Below, in pieces: positions 34,511 through 43,191 of a DNA stretch of 64,000 nucleotides (its first letter is position 1; each line of letters opens with the position of its first letter). The position numbers and the translations under genes were made by a program. The stretch comes from JABSSA01 sp039984715 (GTDB lineage Bacteria > Pseudomonadota > Alphaproteobacteria > Rhodobacterales > Rhodobacteraceae), in assembly GCA_039984715.1 (NCBI GenBank), contig JBDWUA010000005.1:1-64000 (forward strand), in the 5' to 3' direction. The notes under the pieces are model-generated. The model was not told the origin of the DNA and searched no databases. It was given only the letters and a program-made list of their open reading frames with translations.

Positions 34511-35875
34511 ATGACTGGTGCAATGGCGAACCCTATCTACCGTCGGCTCTTGCTGGCGCAAGTCTTCTCGGTGCTTGGGTCGGGACTGACGACCATTGCT
34601 TTGGGTCTTTTGGCATTCCACTTGTCTGGCGAAAATGCGGGTGCTGTTCTTGGCACAGCCCTCGCGCTGAAGATGGTCGCCTATGTTGGATTGGCCCCTA
34701 TTGCTGCTGCAATATCGGAACGTCTGCCGCGCAAACCGTTCTTGATTTCGCTGGATTTGGCCCGCGCAGGGATGGTGCTTTTCTTGCCCTTCGTGACCGA
34801 AATCTGGCAGATTTATCTGCTGGTTTTTGGATTTCAGGCGTTTTCCGCCGCCTTTACACCAACGTTTCAAGCCACCATTCCCGACATTTTGGAAGACGAG
34901 GCGGATTATACCCAAGCGTTGTCCTACTCACGCCTGACCTACGATCTTGAATCGCTTGTCGGTCCGTTAATTGCGGGTTTGGCGCTGGCGGTGTTTTCAT
35001 TTCATGCGCTATTTGTCGGGACCGCCATCGGTTTTCTGGTTTCGGCGGGTTTGGTGTTCAGCGTTGTTTTGCCCCTAAGAAGCAGCGCAGCGGTTCAGGC
35101 CCCGTTTCGCAAACGCGTCACTCGGGGGATATGGATTTATTTGGCGACGCCACGCCTGCGCGGGTTACTGGCTTTGTATGTGACCGTAGCCGCAGGCACG
35201 TCTATGGTCATCGTCAATACGGTCGTTCGGGTCAAAAGCGATCTTGGCCTTGGCGATGAAATCGTCGCGCTGTATTTCGCGGCAAGCGGCATTGGGTCGA
35301 TGGTTGTCGCACTGCTTTTGCCGAAACTGCTTGTTCGACACCCACCACGTCCGGTGATGTTCACGGGGGCCGCAATCGTCACTGTCAGCCTTGTGTTGGC
35401 AGCCTTTGCACCGGGCTTGATTGTCGGATTGACAATATGGACGACTCTCGGGGCTGGGACCTCGCTTATTCAGACGTCGGCAGGTTTGCAGGTTACCCGA
35501 TCATGTAACACAGAAGATCGCCCTGCCCTGTTTGCCGCGCAATTCGCGTTATCGCATTCCACTTGGCTTTTAGCCTATCCATTGGCCGGAACACTTGGGG
35601 CTGCCGCAGGGTTACCAATCACGTTCTTGGTTATGGCCGTTATTTCAGGAATTGCCTCGCTGATTGCGCTGCGCCTTTGGCCATCTTTTGACCCGATTGA
35701 AGTTGAACACGACCACGTCGCACTTGACCATGAGCACGCCAATGGCGATCCGGACCACCATAGCGCGGATGTTGTGCAATCAGATCACCCCATCCGCCAT
35801 CACCACCCAGCTATAAGTCATAGCCATCCGTTTGTCATCGACGATCACCACCCGGTCTGGCCAAAACGTAAATAG
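34511..35875 (+). CDS. MFS transporter with His-rich C-terminal tail (NreB-like)
   Basis: A 454-residue major-facilitator protein with about 12 spans (for example YRRLLLAQVFSVLGSG at the start and FLISLDLARAGMVLFLPF). The last 58 residues are cytoplasmic and contain 14 His (HDHVALDHEH, HHH, HSH, DDHH), a metal-binding tail as in the nickel efflux protein NreB. The ATG at 34511 has only a weak ribosome site; M5 at 34523 is an alternative. Divergent from the ABC operon across about 100 bases, so they probably share control. An efflux role for nickel or another divalent metal is inferred. Confidence 0.78.
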   Translation: MTGAMANPIYRRLLLAQVFSVLGSGLTTIALGLLAFHLSGENAGAVLGTALALKMVAYVGLAPIAAAISERLPRKPFLISLDLARAGMVLFLPFVTEIWQIYLLVFGFQAFSAAFTPTFQATIPDILEDEADYTQALSYSRLTYDLESLVGPLIAGLALAVFSFHALFVGTAIGFLVSAGLVFSVVLPLRSSAAVQAPFRKRVTRGIWIYLATPRLRGLLALYVTVAAGTSMVIVNTVVRVKSDLGLGDEIVALYFAASGIGSMVVALLLPKLLVRHPPRPVMFTGAAIVTVSLVLAAFAPGLIVGLTIWTTLGAGTSLIQTSAGLQVTRSCNTEDRPALFAAQFALSHSTWLLAYPLAGTLGAAAGLPITFLVMAVISGIASLIALRLWPSFDPIEVEHDHVALDHEHANGDPDHHSADVVQSDHPIRHHHPAISHSHPFVIDDHHPVWPKRK

Positions 35876-36147
35876 GGTTTACCTTTGACCGGTGGCGAGC
35901 CCCTGAACACTTGATCACCCGTATTCCGGTTTGGTCTTGGATTGAGGCCCTGCATGGCCGTTTGCTGGGATTTCAGTCTTGTTGTCGTGTCAGCTGCGGA
36001 TAGTATGCGTTTTACCTACTCGGAAGGACGTGCTTGTGAGGCTGAATACCCTTTTTATTCAAGTTGATCCGCAGACCACCGAACCCTGCCGCCCTATCCA
36101 CGCCGAGTGGACTTTAAAATCTCTCCCACCAACGAGGGACTATTGAA

Positions 36148-37827
36148 ATGACGACCCTCAACGGACTGCTGATCGTAACGACACAAGTCGAAGCCGACGT
36201 GATAGTCTGCGAAGACGGACTAAGCTTTTGGGGTGGTGTTGATCCGGATACAGGTCTGGTGATCGACGCGCATCATCCTCTTCACGGCCAGTCGCTGGCG
36301 GGCAAGGTCGTTCTTATGCCAACCAGCCGGGGGTCTTGTTCCGGCAGCGGTGTGCTTTTGCAATTGGCCTTGAACGGATGTGCCCCGGCGGCGTTGGTCT
36401 TACGCGAGGACGAAGAGGTGCTGACGCTGGGTGCATTGATCGCATCGCGTATGTTTGATCGAAACATTGGTGTCGTGCGACTGGCCCCAAAAGATTATGA
36501 GGAATTGCGCAGCAAAAACACCGCAAAGCTTCAGGGTAATCGACTGAGCGCCGCGCAGTTTTCCGTCGATCTACATCAGGTCACGCAAAATGATCTGGAT
36601 CTGAGCGCGCGCGATAAAGCCATGTTGGCCGGTGAACTTGGCAAGTCCGCGGCCCTCGCGATGGAGGTCATTTGCGCCATGGCGGCTGCGCAAGGCGCAA
36701 AGCGGTTGATCGACGTCACACGAGGCCATATCGATGGATGTATCTATGCGCATGAAGCGAACCTCATCTTTGCCGCAACCATGGCCAATATGGGGGCGAC
36801 GGTGGCCATTCCGACCACGATCAACGCAATCTCGGTTGATCGTGAGAACTGGACCAAGCACGACTTACCACCCAAGTTTGGACGCGCCGCAAGCCGATTG
36901 GCCGACGCCTATGTTCAGATGGGTGCACGCGCGACGTTTACCTGCGCGCCCTACCTTGCTGATGACGTGCCACAACTGGGCGAAGATATCGGTTGGTCGG
37001 AATCCAATGCAGTGATCTTTGCCAACAGCGTGTTGGGGGCGCGGACGGCCAAACATCCCGATTACCTTGATCTGTTCATTGCCCTGACCGGGCGCGCGGC
37101 GGAAACTGGCGCCTATCTGGCGGAAAACCGACGGCCACGCATTGTGATCGATGTCGAAATGCCTGACCGTTATGACGACGCGATTTGGCCGCTGCTTGGG
37201 TGGATCACAGGCCGTCTGGCCCCGGATCGCATTCCTGTATTGAAAGGCATCGAACAGACCGCCCCAAGTCGCGATGACCTGCGCGCAGTATGTGCGGCCT
37301 TTGGAACAACCTCAGCCGCGGCCCTGTTGCATGTGGCAGGTGTGACGCCAGAAGGCGATGTCGAACCCGTTGCCGACGCAAGCCACGCAACAATTTCCCC
37401 AGCCGATTTCGCCGCAGCATGGGATGCATTTAATACAGGGCCGGACAAAATTGATCTGGTTGCATTGGGCAGCCCGCATTTTTCACTAGAAGAGACGTGT
37501 CGTTTTGCGGACCTGATGGCAGGCCAGCATAAACATCCAGACGTATCCGTCATCGTCACTTTGGGTCGTGATACCTTTGCACAAGCACAAACCGACGGAG
37601 CGGTAGAGACACTTCAAGCAGCAGGTGTTCAGTTCTATTCGGACCTGTGCTGGTGCTCTATTGTGGAACCCGTGTTCCCTATAAAAACCAAAACCTTGAT
37701 GACGAATTCTGGTAAATACGCCCATTATGCTCCGGGTCTAAGCGGAAGAAACGTGCGGTTCGGCGGACTTGCTGATTGCGCCCAAGCCGCTGTCACTGGA
37801 ACGGCCCCGACTGAGCCGCCCAAATGA
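36148..37827 (+). CDS. Aconitase X family dehydratase, fused small and large domains
   Basis: A 559-residue single-chain AcnX. The N-terminal 130 residues are the swivelling small domain (DUF126: PLHGQSLAGKVVLMPTSRGS, GSGVLLQLALNG). The rest is DUF521. Cys residues in TCAPYL and LCWCSIVEP could hold the iron-sulfur cluster. Bacterial AcnX enzymes characterised so far are cis-3-hydroxy-L-proline dehydratases. The nearby D-amino-acid dehydrogenase and amino acid transporter fit hydroxyproline or other amino acid use, but no hydroxyproline epimerase is in the window. Convergent with the class IV aminotransferase gene, 18 bases away. Confidence 0.85.
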   Translation: MTTLNGLLIVTTQVEADVIVCEDGLSFWGGVDPDTGLVIDAHHPLHGQSLAGKVVLMPTSRGSCSGSGVLLQLALNGCAPAALVLREDEEVLTLGALIASRMFDRNIGVVRLAPKDYEELRSKNTAKLQGNRLSAAQFSVDLHQVTQNDLDLSARDKAMLAGELGKSAALAMEVICAMAAAQGAKRLIDVTRGHIDGCIYAHEANLIFAATMANMGATVAIPTTINAISVDRENWTKHDLPPKFGRAASRLADAYVQMGARATFTCAPYLADDVPQLGEDIGWSESNAVIFANSVLGARTAKHPDYLDLFIALTGRAAETGAYLAENRRPRIVIDVEMPDRYDDAIWPLLGWITGRLAPDRIPVLKGIEQTAPSRDDLRAVCAAFGTTSAAALLHVAGVTPEGDVEPVADASHATISPADFAAAWDAFNTGPDKIDLVALGSPHFSLEETCRFADLMAGQHKHPDVSVIVTLGRDTFAQAQTDGAVETLQAAGVQFYSDLCWCSIVEPVFPIKTKTLMTNSGKYAHYAPGLSGRNVRFGGLADCAQAAVTGTAPTEPPK

Positions 37828-37845
37828 GGATAAACTAAACCTATC

Positions 37846-38769
37846 CTAAAACGTAGCACCCGTGTCCGCTGTGATCAGCTCTTTGTACAGCTCTTGTATG
37901 CGTTCCATCACTGGACGATCACCTGTACCGATCGGCTTGCCATCAATTTCTGACACCGGGGTTTGAGCACCAAAAGTGCCCGTCAAAAAGGCTTCGTCCG
38001 CGCTGTAGGTTTCATACAGCGAATAGTTACGTTCAAAGACCGGAATGTCGTTGTCCCGACAAATATCGATGACCTTCTGGCGGGTTACACCATTCATGCA
38101 ATAATCCCCCGTCGAGGTCCAAACTTGGCCCTTGCGCACGATAAAGAAATTGCAGGCATTGGTGGTATCCACAAACCCATGTGGGTCCAACATCAGCCCC
38201 TCATCCGCACCCATCTGTTCCGCTTGCAAGCAGGCCAGAACGCAATTCAGTTTGGAATGGCTGTTGTATTTGGCATCTTGGCTCATAGGGAGGCCGCGCA
38301 CCTGCGGAACTGTGGCCAGACGAATGCCTGTCTTTAACCCACCCGAAGGTTTCGAATGCTCAATAATAATTACCAATGTCGGGCCTGAACGGCTGAGCGA
38401 GGGATGCTGAAACGGTTTGGCTTTTATGCCACGGGTCAGCATCAAACGGCAATGGGCGTCGGTTGTCATACCATTGGCTTTGGCCGTCTTAGTCAGCGCG
38501 TCCAAGATGCCATCGCGGTCCATACCGACATCAAGTGACACCGCCTTACAAGAGCCGAAAAAGCGGTCCATATGTTCATCAAAAAACGACCACTTCCCGT
38601 TATAAAGACGCATCCCTTCCCACATGCCATCGCCCAGCATAAAACCACTGTCATAGACGGATACCTTGGCTTCGTCGCGGTGCACAATTTCACCATTCAC
38701 ATAGATTTTGATATCCAAATTGCGGATATCGTCGTCTGCGTCATGGGTGGTTTTTTGGGTCTCTGACAT
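37846..38769 (-). CDS. PLP-dependent class IV aminotransferase
   Basis: A 307-residue enzyme from the ATG at 38769 (MSETQKTTHDAD); a GTG nine codons earlier is possible. Motifs are YVNGEIV, FMLGDGMWEGMRLYNGKW and the PLP lysine in SHSKLN. The C-terminal part has MLDPHGFVDTTNACNFFIV and NGVTRQKVIDIC. Class IV includes branched-chain, D-alanine and 4-amino-4-deoxychorismate enzymes; I cannot separate these. A terminator lies between it and the ABC operon upstream, so it has its own promoter or depends on read-through. Confidence 0.85.
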   Translation of the reverse strand: MSETQKTTHDADDDIRNLDIKIYVNGEIVHRDEAKVSVYDSGFMLGDGMWEGMRLYNGKWSFFDEHMDRFFGSCKAVSLDVGMDRDGILDALTKTAKANGMTTDAHCRLMLTRGIKAKPFQHPSLSRSGPTLVIIIEHSKPSGGLKTGIRLATVPQVRGLPMSQDAKYNSHSKLNCVLACLQAEQMGADEGLMLDPHGFVDTTNACNFFIVRKGQVWTSTGDYCMNGVTRQKVIDICRDNDIPVFERNYSLYETYSADEAFLTGTFGAQTPVSEIDGKPIGTGDRPVMERIQELYKELITADTGATF

Positions 38770-38805
38770 CGGGTTGATCCATTTGTTTGTTGTCACCAGA
38801 ACAAA

Positions 38806-38836
38806 AGATGCCGGGCCCTAGGCGCGCCCGGCATCT
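38806..38836 (-). terminator. Rho-independent terminator after the amino acid ABC operon
   Basis: AGATGCCGGGC pairs with GCCCGGCATCT (11 base pairs), followed on the minus strand by CTTTTGTT. It closes the operon that ends with the binding protein at 38855. Confidence 0.82.
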
Positions 38837-38854
38837 AACGCATTGCGCAATAGC

Positions 38855-39706
38855 TTAGTTGTTAAACATCAGCTCACGCTGGATGACCGGAGACGCCTTC
38901 GGGTCCAGACCAAATTCCGTTAGGAAGTCGGCGTACCAACCTTGAGTCCGGCCTGTCTCGTACCAGTAAAAGATCGACGTGTTGACCCAGTTGAGGAACC
39001 GCTGATCCGCCTCTTGGCGCACCGCCACTGATGTCGGCGATGAGAATGCAGGTGTCGGGATTACAAGTTGGCCCCGACCCAATTTCTTATGCGCTGCCAA
39101 AAGTGGTGGGTGAAACAAGGATACCGCATCAACGCGACCAGACTGGAACGCCGCGATTGAGGCACCATTGTCGGGAAAGCGCTGGATGTCAGCATTAGGC
39201 AAATTTGCCGTGACATAGCTGTCCATACTGGAACCTTGCGGAACAGCGATGGAAACGTCCGCATTGTTCAGCTCTGCCCAAGTACTGGCGGCAAGGTCTT
39301 CGTTCGCGAGAACCGCCAACGAGATGTAAAGAAGCGGGTTGGACGGAAACGCCACCGAAACGGCACGATCTGGTTTAGGATCAAGCACCGGCATCGCATC
39401 GATTTTGTTGGATTGTAGCGCGGCAACCGCCGTGCCCCATGTGACTTCAACAACCTCAAGGTCAACACCCAAAGTGTCGGCCATGTTCTGTCCAATGGTG
39501 ATGCCTAGCCCACTGTCCCATTCGCCAGTTGCAGGGTTCTTGCTGAACCATGGTGGGGCTTGGGTCACGCCGATGCGCAATTTTCCGGACTCTTGAATTT
39601 GTTCCCAAGTCGACGTTTCTTGCGCAGTGACTGGACTTGTTGTCAGCATCGCCGCAGCGGTGAGACCCGCCAGCCAGTTTGTTGTTTTTTTGAAAATACT
39701 TTTCAT
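38855..39706 (-). CDS. Polar amino acid ABC transporter binding protein
   Basis: A 283-residue periplasmic protein with a Sec signal (LTAAAMLTTSPVTAQ). SBP_bac_3 features are LRIGVTQAPPWFSKN, LGVDLEVVEVTWGTAVAALQSNKIDAMP and QSGRVDAVSLFHPP. The three acidic-aromatic motif positions fit amino acid binding, but the exact ligand is not clear. Last gene of the operon, before a strong terminator. Usually the binding protein is first, so its expression may also depend on an internal promoter. Confidence 0.88.
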   Translation of the reverse strand: MKSIFKKTTNWLAGLTAAAMLTTSPVTAQETSTWEQIQESGKLRIGVTQAPPWFSKNPATGEWDSGLGITIGQNMADTLGVDLEVVEVTWGTAVAALQSNKIDAMPVLDPKPDRAVSVAFPSNPLLYISLAVLANEDLAASTWAELNNADVSIAVPQGSSMDSYVTANLPNADIQRFPDNGASIAAFQSGRVDAVSLFHPPLLAAHKKLGRGQLVIPTPAFSSPTSVAVRQEADQRFLNWVNTSIFYWYETGRTQGWYADFLTEFGLDPKASPVIQRELMFNN

Positions 39707-39743
39707 TGTTTGTCCTCTCTGTTGGTCGTGTTTATTCCATTTT

Positions 39744-40517
39744 TTATTCGGGCAATTTGAACAAGGCGTGCCCCTCTAGGAATTCTTTCATCCGCTGCGT
39801 TTGCGGGTTCTTCAGCAGCTCTTGCGGCTCGCCCTCTTCATGAATTGCCCCCTCATTCAGGAACAAAACACGGTTGGCGACGTGATAGGCAAAGCCCAAT
39901 TCATGCGTGACGCAAATCATGGTCATGCCTTCATCAGCCAGTTGGCGCATAGTCTTAAGCACTTCGCCAACCAACTCCGGATCAAGTGCTGACGTGACTT
40001 CATCAAACAGCATCACTTCGGGGTCCATGGCCAAAGCGCGTGCAATCGCGACACGTTGCTTTTGCCCACCTGACAAGCGCGAGGGGTATTCTTCTGCCTT
40101 GTCGGCCAAACCCACCCGATCCAACTGCGCCATGGATTTGGCCTTTGCCTCTTCCGGATCACGACCTAAAACCGTGACTTGGCCCTCCATGACATTTTGC
40201 AGCACAGTCATGTGTGGAAACAGATTGAAGTGCTGGAACACCATCCCGATCCGCGCACGAAGTTTGCACAAGTCGGCCTCTTTATACCGTATATTGCCAT
40301 TGACCTCAGTGCCCACGACCTCACCGTTCAAATGGACACGTCCTTTGGTCGGTGTCTCCATGAAATTGATGCATCGCAAAAGCGTGGACTTGCCCGAACC
40401 GCTAGAGCCCAACAAGACCACGGTTTCCCCTGCTTTAACGGTCAGGTCGATGCCTTTCAGCACTTCCAGACTACCAAAGCTTTTGTGCAAGTTTTCGACG
40501 CGGACTAGATCGTTCAT
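39744..40517 (-). CDS. Polar amino acid ABC transporter ATPase (GlnQ-like)
   Basis: A 257-residue ATPase with Walker A GSSGSGKST, Q-loop MVFQHFNLFPHMT, signature LSGGQKQRVAIARAL and Walker B VMLFDEVTSALDPE. The strong LFPHMTVLQNVMEG motif is typical of the polar amino acid group. Overlaps the permease stop by four bases. Confidence 0.93.
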   Translation of the reverse strand: MNDLVRVENLHKSFGSLEVLKGIDLTVKAGETVVLLGSSGSGKSTLLRCINFMETPTKGRVHLNGEVVGTEVNGNIRYKEADLCKLRARIGMVFQHFNLFPHMTVLQNVMEGQVTVLGRDPEEAKAKSMAQLDRVGLADKAEEYPSRLSGGQKQRVAIARALAMDPEVMLFDEVTSALDPELVGEVLKTMRQLADEGMTMICVTHELGFAYHVANRVLFLNEGAIHEEGEPQELLKNPQTQRMKEFLEGHALFKLPE

Positions 40518-41182
40518 TGGTCACTCCGTCCCAGTTTGCGCTCGATCACATATGTGGCCTGTACAACAGGGTAGAGCACCACAAAGAAAATCACAGCAAC
40601 AGCAGTATAGGATTCAATAGGGTTATAGTTGAGATCAGCGATCAACTTGGCTTGGTTCAAGGTTTCCACATAGGCCACGACCGACGCGAGCGTGGACATC
40701 TTGAAAACTTCGATCCCGCGATTGGTCAGCGCCGGCAAAACCCGTTTCAATGCAACGGGCAGAATGACACGGCGCATGGTTTGCGCAAAATTCATCCCGA
40801 TTGCTTTTCCGGCCTCCCACTGCCCTTTATCGATGGACTGGATGCCAGCGCGGTAAATCTCGGCAGAGAATGCCATAGTGTTCAGTGAGATGCCCAAAAC
40901 CGCGGCCAAGAATGGCGACGTTTCAATGTCTGTCAGGATTGGGAAAGCGTAATAGAACCAGATGATCTGCACCAGCACCGGAGTATTGCGAAACACCTCG
41001 ACAAATGCACGTGCGGGCCAAGCGGCGATGGGCGTTTTGATGTAGCGCATGATACCAATGATCAGGCCACCAGACATGCCCAGAACCACCGTCACGCCAA
41101 ACATTAACAATGTTCCTTGAAGGCCGACCCAGAAAACCTGCCAATTTTGAAAGATTGTTGCGAAGTCCCAGTTATACCCCAT
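40514..41182 (-). CDS. Polar amino acid ABC permease
   Basis: A 222-residue permease of the HisMQ type with about five spans. The EAA loop is EAGKAIGMNFAQTMRRVILPVALK, and RNTPVLVQIIW is the family hallmark. It forms a heterodimer with the next permease. One base separates them. Confidence 0.93.
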   Translation of the reverse strand: MGYNWDFATIFQNWQVFWVGLQGTLLMFGVTVVLGMSGGLIIGIMRYIKTPIAAWPARAFVEVFRNTPVLVQIIWFYYAFPILTDIETSPFLAAVLGISLNTMAFSAEIYRAGIQSIDKGQWEAGKAIGMNFAQTMRRVILPVALKRVLPALTNRGIEVFKMSTLASVVAYVETLNQAKLIADLNYNPIESYTAVAVIFFVVLYPVVQATYVIERKLGRSDQ

Positions 41183-41183
41183 G

Positions 41184-41858
41184 CTAATGCACCGTCCCTT
41201 CGCCCGACTTGGCCAGCTTACGCTCTACGATGATGGAAAGCTGACTGAAGGCAAAAATCAAAACGAAATAGATCAACGCCACGACGGTATAGACCTCAAG
41301 CGGGCGGAAGGTCCGCTGCGCGATGTCATTGGCCTGATACATCAGGTCAGTATAGGCGATGGTCGACACCAACGTGGTGGTTTTCAAAAGTTCGATCGAG
41401 CGTTCCATAAAGGCAGGGATCATGCGTTTGACGGCTTGCGGAAGGATCACACGTTTCAGGCATTGATTGCGGGTCATTCCGATGGCTTTGGACGCTTCCC
41501 ATTGGCCTTTATCGATAGACTGAATTCCACTGCGGAAAATTTCAGCAAAGAAGGCCGAAGACTGGATCGAGAAGGTCACAATCGCCGTCGTGAACGGCGT
41601 CATGTTGACGTTGAACAGGATTGGAAAGGCAAAGAAGAACCAAAACAACTGCACCAATGGTGGGGTCGTGCGAAAAAATTCGATGATGAAGGCTGCGACC
41701 ATCGATGGGACGCGCCATTGCGACAGGCGCGACAAAGCAAGGGCAAGACCCAGTGGCACCCCAAACATCAACGCCAAACTGGTAATTTTCAACGTGTTGA
41801 CCAGCCCCAAAAGCAGGATGTCGAAACTGCCCAAAACCGGAGCAAAATTCCATTCCAT
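41184..41858 (-). CDS. Polar amino acid ABC permease
   Basis: A 224-residue HisMQ-type permease from the ATG at 41858 (MEWNFAPVLGSFD), with GAGGGGG upstream; the longer frame would extend into the dehydrogenase gene. FFRTTPPLVQLFWF and EASKAIGMTRNQCLKRVILPQ are the family motifs. It begins two bases after the dehydrogenase stop, so the transporter and dehydrogenase are one operon. Confidence 0.92.
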   Translation of the reverse strand: MEWNFAPVLGSFDILLLGLVNTLKITSLALMFGVPLGLALALSRLSQWRVPSMVAAFIIEFFRTTPPLVQLFWFFFAFPILFNVNMTPFTTAIVTFSIQSSAFFAEIFRSGIQSIDKGQWEASKAIGMTRNQCLKRVILPQAVKRMIPAFMERSIELLKTTTLVSTIAYTDLMYQANDIAQRTFRPLEVYTVVALIYFVLIFAFSQLSIIVERKLAKSGEGTVH

Positions 41859-41859
41859 G

Positions 41860-43185
41860 CTAAACGAACCCCCTCTGTTTAACCGCGTCCGATGGTGCCG
41901 CCGCGCCTTCATTTTTGTCAATAAAGCGGGATGCTCTGTAAGGGGCAAGATCGATGTTAGGTCGCTTACCGCTCATCAATTGCGCCAAAATTTGACCTGT
42001 GCGCGCCGATCCTGTCAGGCCAACATGCTGATGTCCGAACCCAAGAAAAACACCTTTGACGTTGTCCAGTTCGTCGATAATTGGCACTGAATCTATTGGC
42101 GCTGGCCGATGCCCGAACCACCTTGTTTCCTTTGAATAGGTGAACCCGGGCAGAACCTCTTTCAAGGCGTCCCTAAGCAGTTCAAACACCTTATCTTGGC
42201 CTTGATTTTCAAGACCGCCAAATTCGACAGCTCCGGCCACACGAAGACGACCCTTCATCGGGGAAAAGATCAGCTTTTTACTGGGCACAATGGTCGGAAC
42301 GCGCGGTAAAAACGATGGATCCCAAAACTCCAAATGATATCCGCTTTCCGCCTCGACGGGGATGTTCACGCCCAGCTTTTTGGTCAACAACGGCGACCAA
42401 GCCCCCGCTGTAATCGCTACGCGGTCCGCAGACACCAAACCTTGGTCTGTCATCACCCCAGTGGCACGCCCCGCTTGATGCGTGATGTCGTCGACTTCGC
42501 GGTTCAGAATTGTGCCGCCCGAGGTTTCGAAATACGTGCGCAGATCATGCATATACGCACCGGGATCAGTGATTTGACCATGGTTCTTCAAGCTTGCCAA
42601 AAAGCCAAACTCTTGATGCAGAACCGGATCATAATCATGGCGCGCAGCTTCTTCGTGTTCAGTCCATTCAAACCCGAGATCCTCACGGATTTGCCAACCA
42701 AACGCGTCATTTTCATACGCGCTGCGATCGTTGTAGAGAACTGCAAAATCCGTGGGTTTGATATGGCGTTGTGCCTCTGTCCCTTTGGCCAAGGCCAAAT
42801 GATCTTCCAAGCTGTTGCCAATTATGGGTTGCAACGCGGCCGCGATGCGTCGCGCCTTTGGGGCAGTTGCATAGGCTAGATAACGTAGTGCCCAGGGTAT
42901 TAGACGAGGCAGATAGGGCAAGCGCACAAAGATCGGTTCCGACGCGCTGAGCACCATTTTCGGAATCTTACCGATCAAGCCCGGCATCGTTACCGGCAAC
43001 ACCGAGGCCGATGCCAAAACACCCGCATTGCCATAACTGGAGCGATCAGCGGGGGCACCCTTGTCAATCAACGTGACCTTGTTCCCTTCCCGCAGCGACC
43101 AGATCGCAGTTGCAACGCCCACCATACCGCCGCCCACGACAACGACGTGGGGCGGTTGATCTTGGTCTAGCTGCGCGTTGGACAT
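41860..43185 (-). CDS. FAD-dependent D-amino-acid dehydrogenase (DadA-like)
   Basis: A 441-residue flavoprotein. The Rossmann motif is VVVVGGGMVGVATAIWSL and the DAO fold continues with SSYGNAGVLA (D-amino acid dehydrogenase hallmark), GRLRVAGAVEFGG and GFGHQHVGLTGSARTG at the C-terminus. It probably oxidises a D-amino acid or D-hydroxyproline to a 2-oxo acid or imine, passing electrons to the respiratory chain. The neighbouring aminotransferases and transporter suggest uptake and deamination of one amino acid class. Confidence 0.85.
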   Translation of the reverse strand: MSNAQLDQDQPPHVVVVGGGMVGVATAIWSLREGNKVTLIDKGAPADRSSYGNAGVLASASVLPVTMPGLIGKIPKMVLSASEPIFVRLPYLPRLIPWALRYLAYATAPKARRIAAALQPIIGNSLEDHLALAKGTEAQRHIKPTDFAVLYNDRSAYENDAFGWQIREDLGFEWTEHEEAARHDYDPVLHQEFGFLASLKNHGQITDPGAYMHDLRTYFETSGGTILNREVDDITHQAGRATGVMTDQGLVSADRVAITAGAWSPLLTKKLGVNIPVEAESGYHLEFWDPSFLPRVPTIVPSKKLIFSPMKGRLRVAGAVEFGGLENQGQDKVFELLRDALKEVLPGFTYSKETRWFGHRPAPIDSVPIIDELDNVKGVFLGFGHQHVGLTGSARTGQILAQLMSGKRPNIDLAPYRASRFIDKNEGAAAPSDAVKQRGFV

Positions 43186-43191
43186 ATAGCC

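Noticed and set aside
34399..34950. 183-codon plus-strand frame over the start of the MFS gene
   Set aside because: Alternative frame within the MFS coding region without a recognisable domain.
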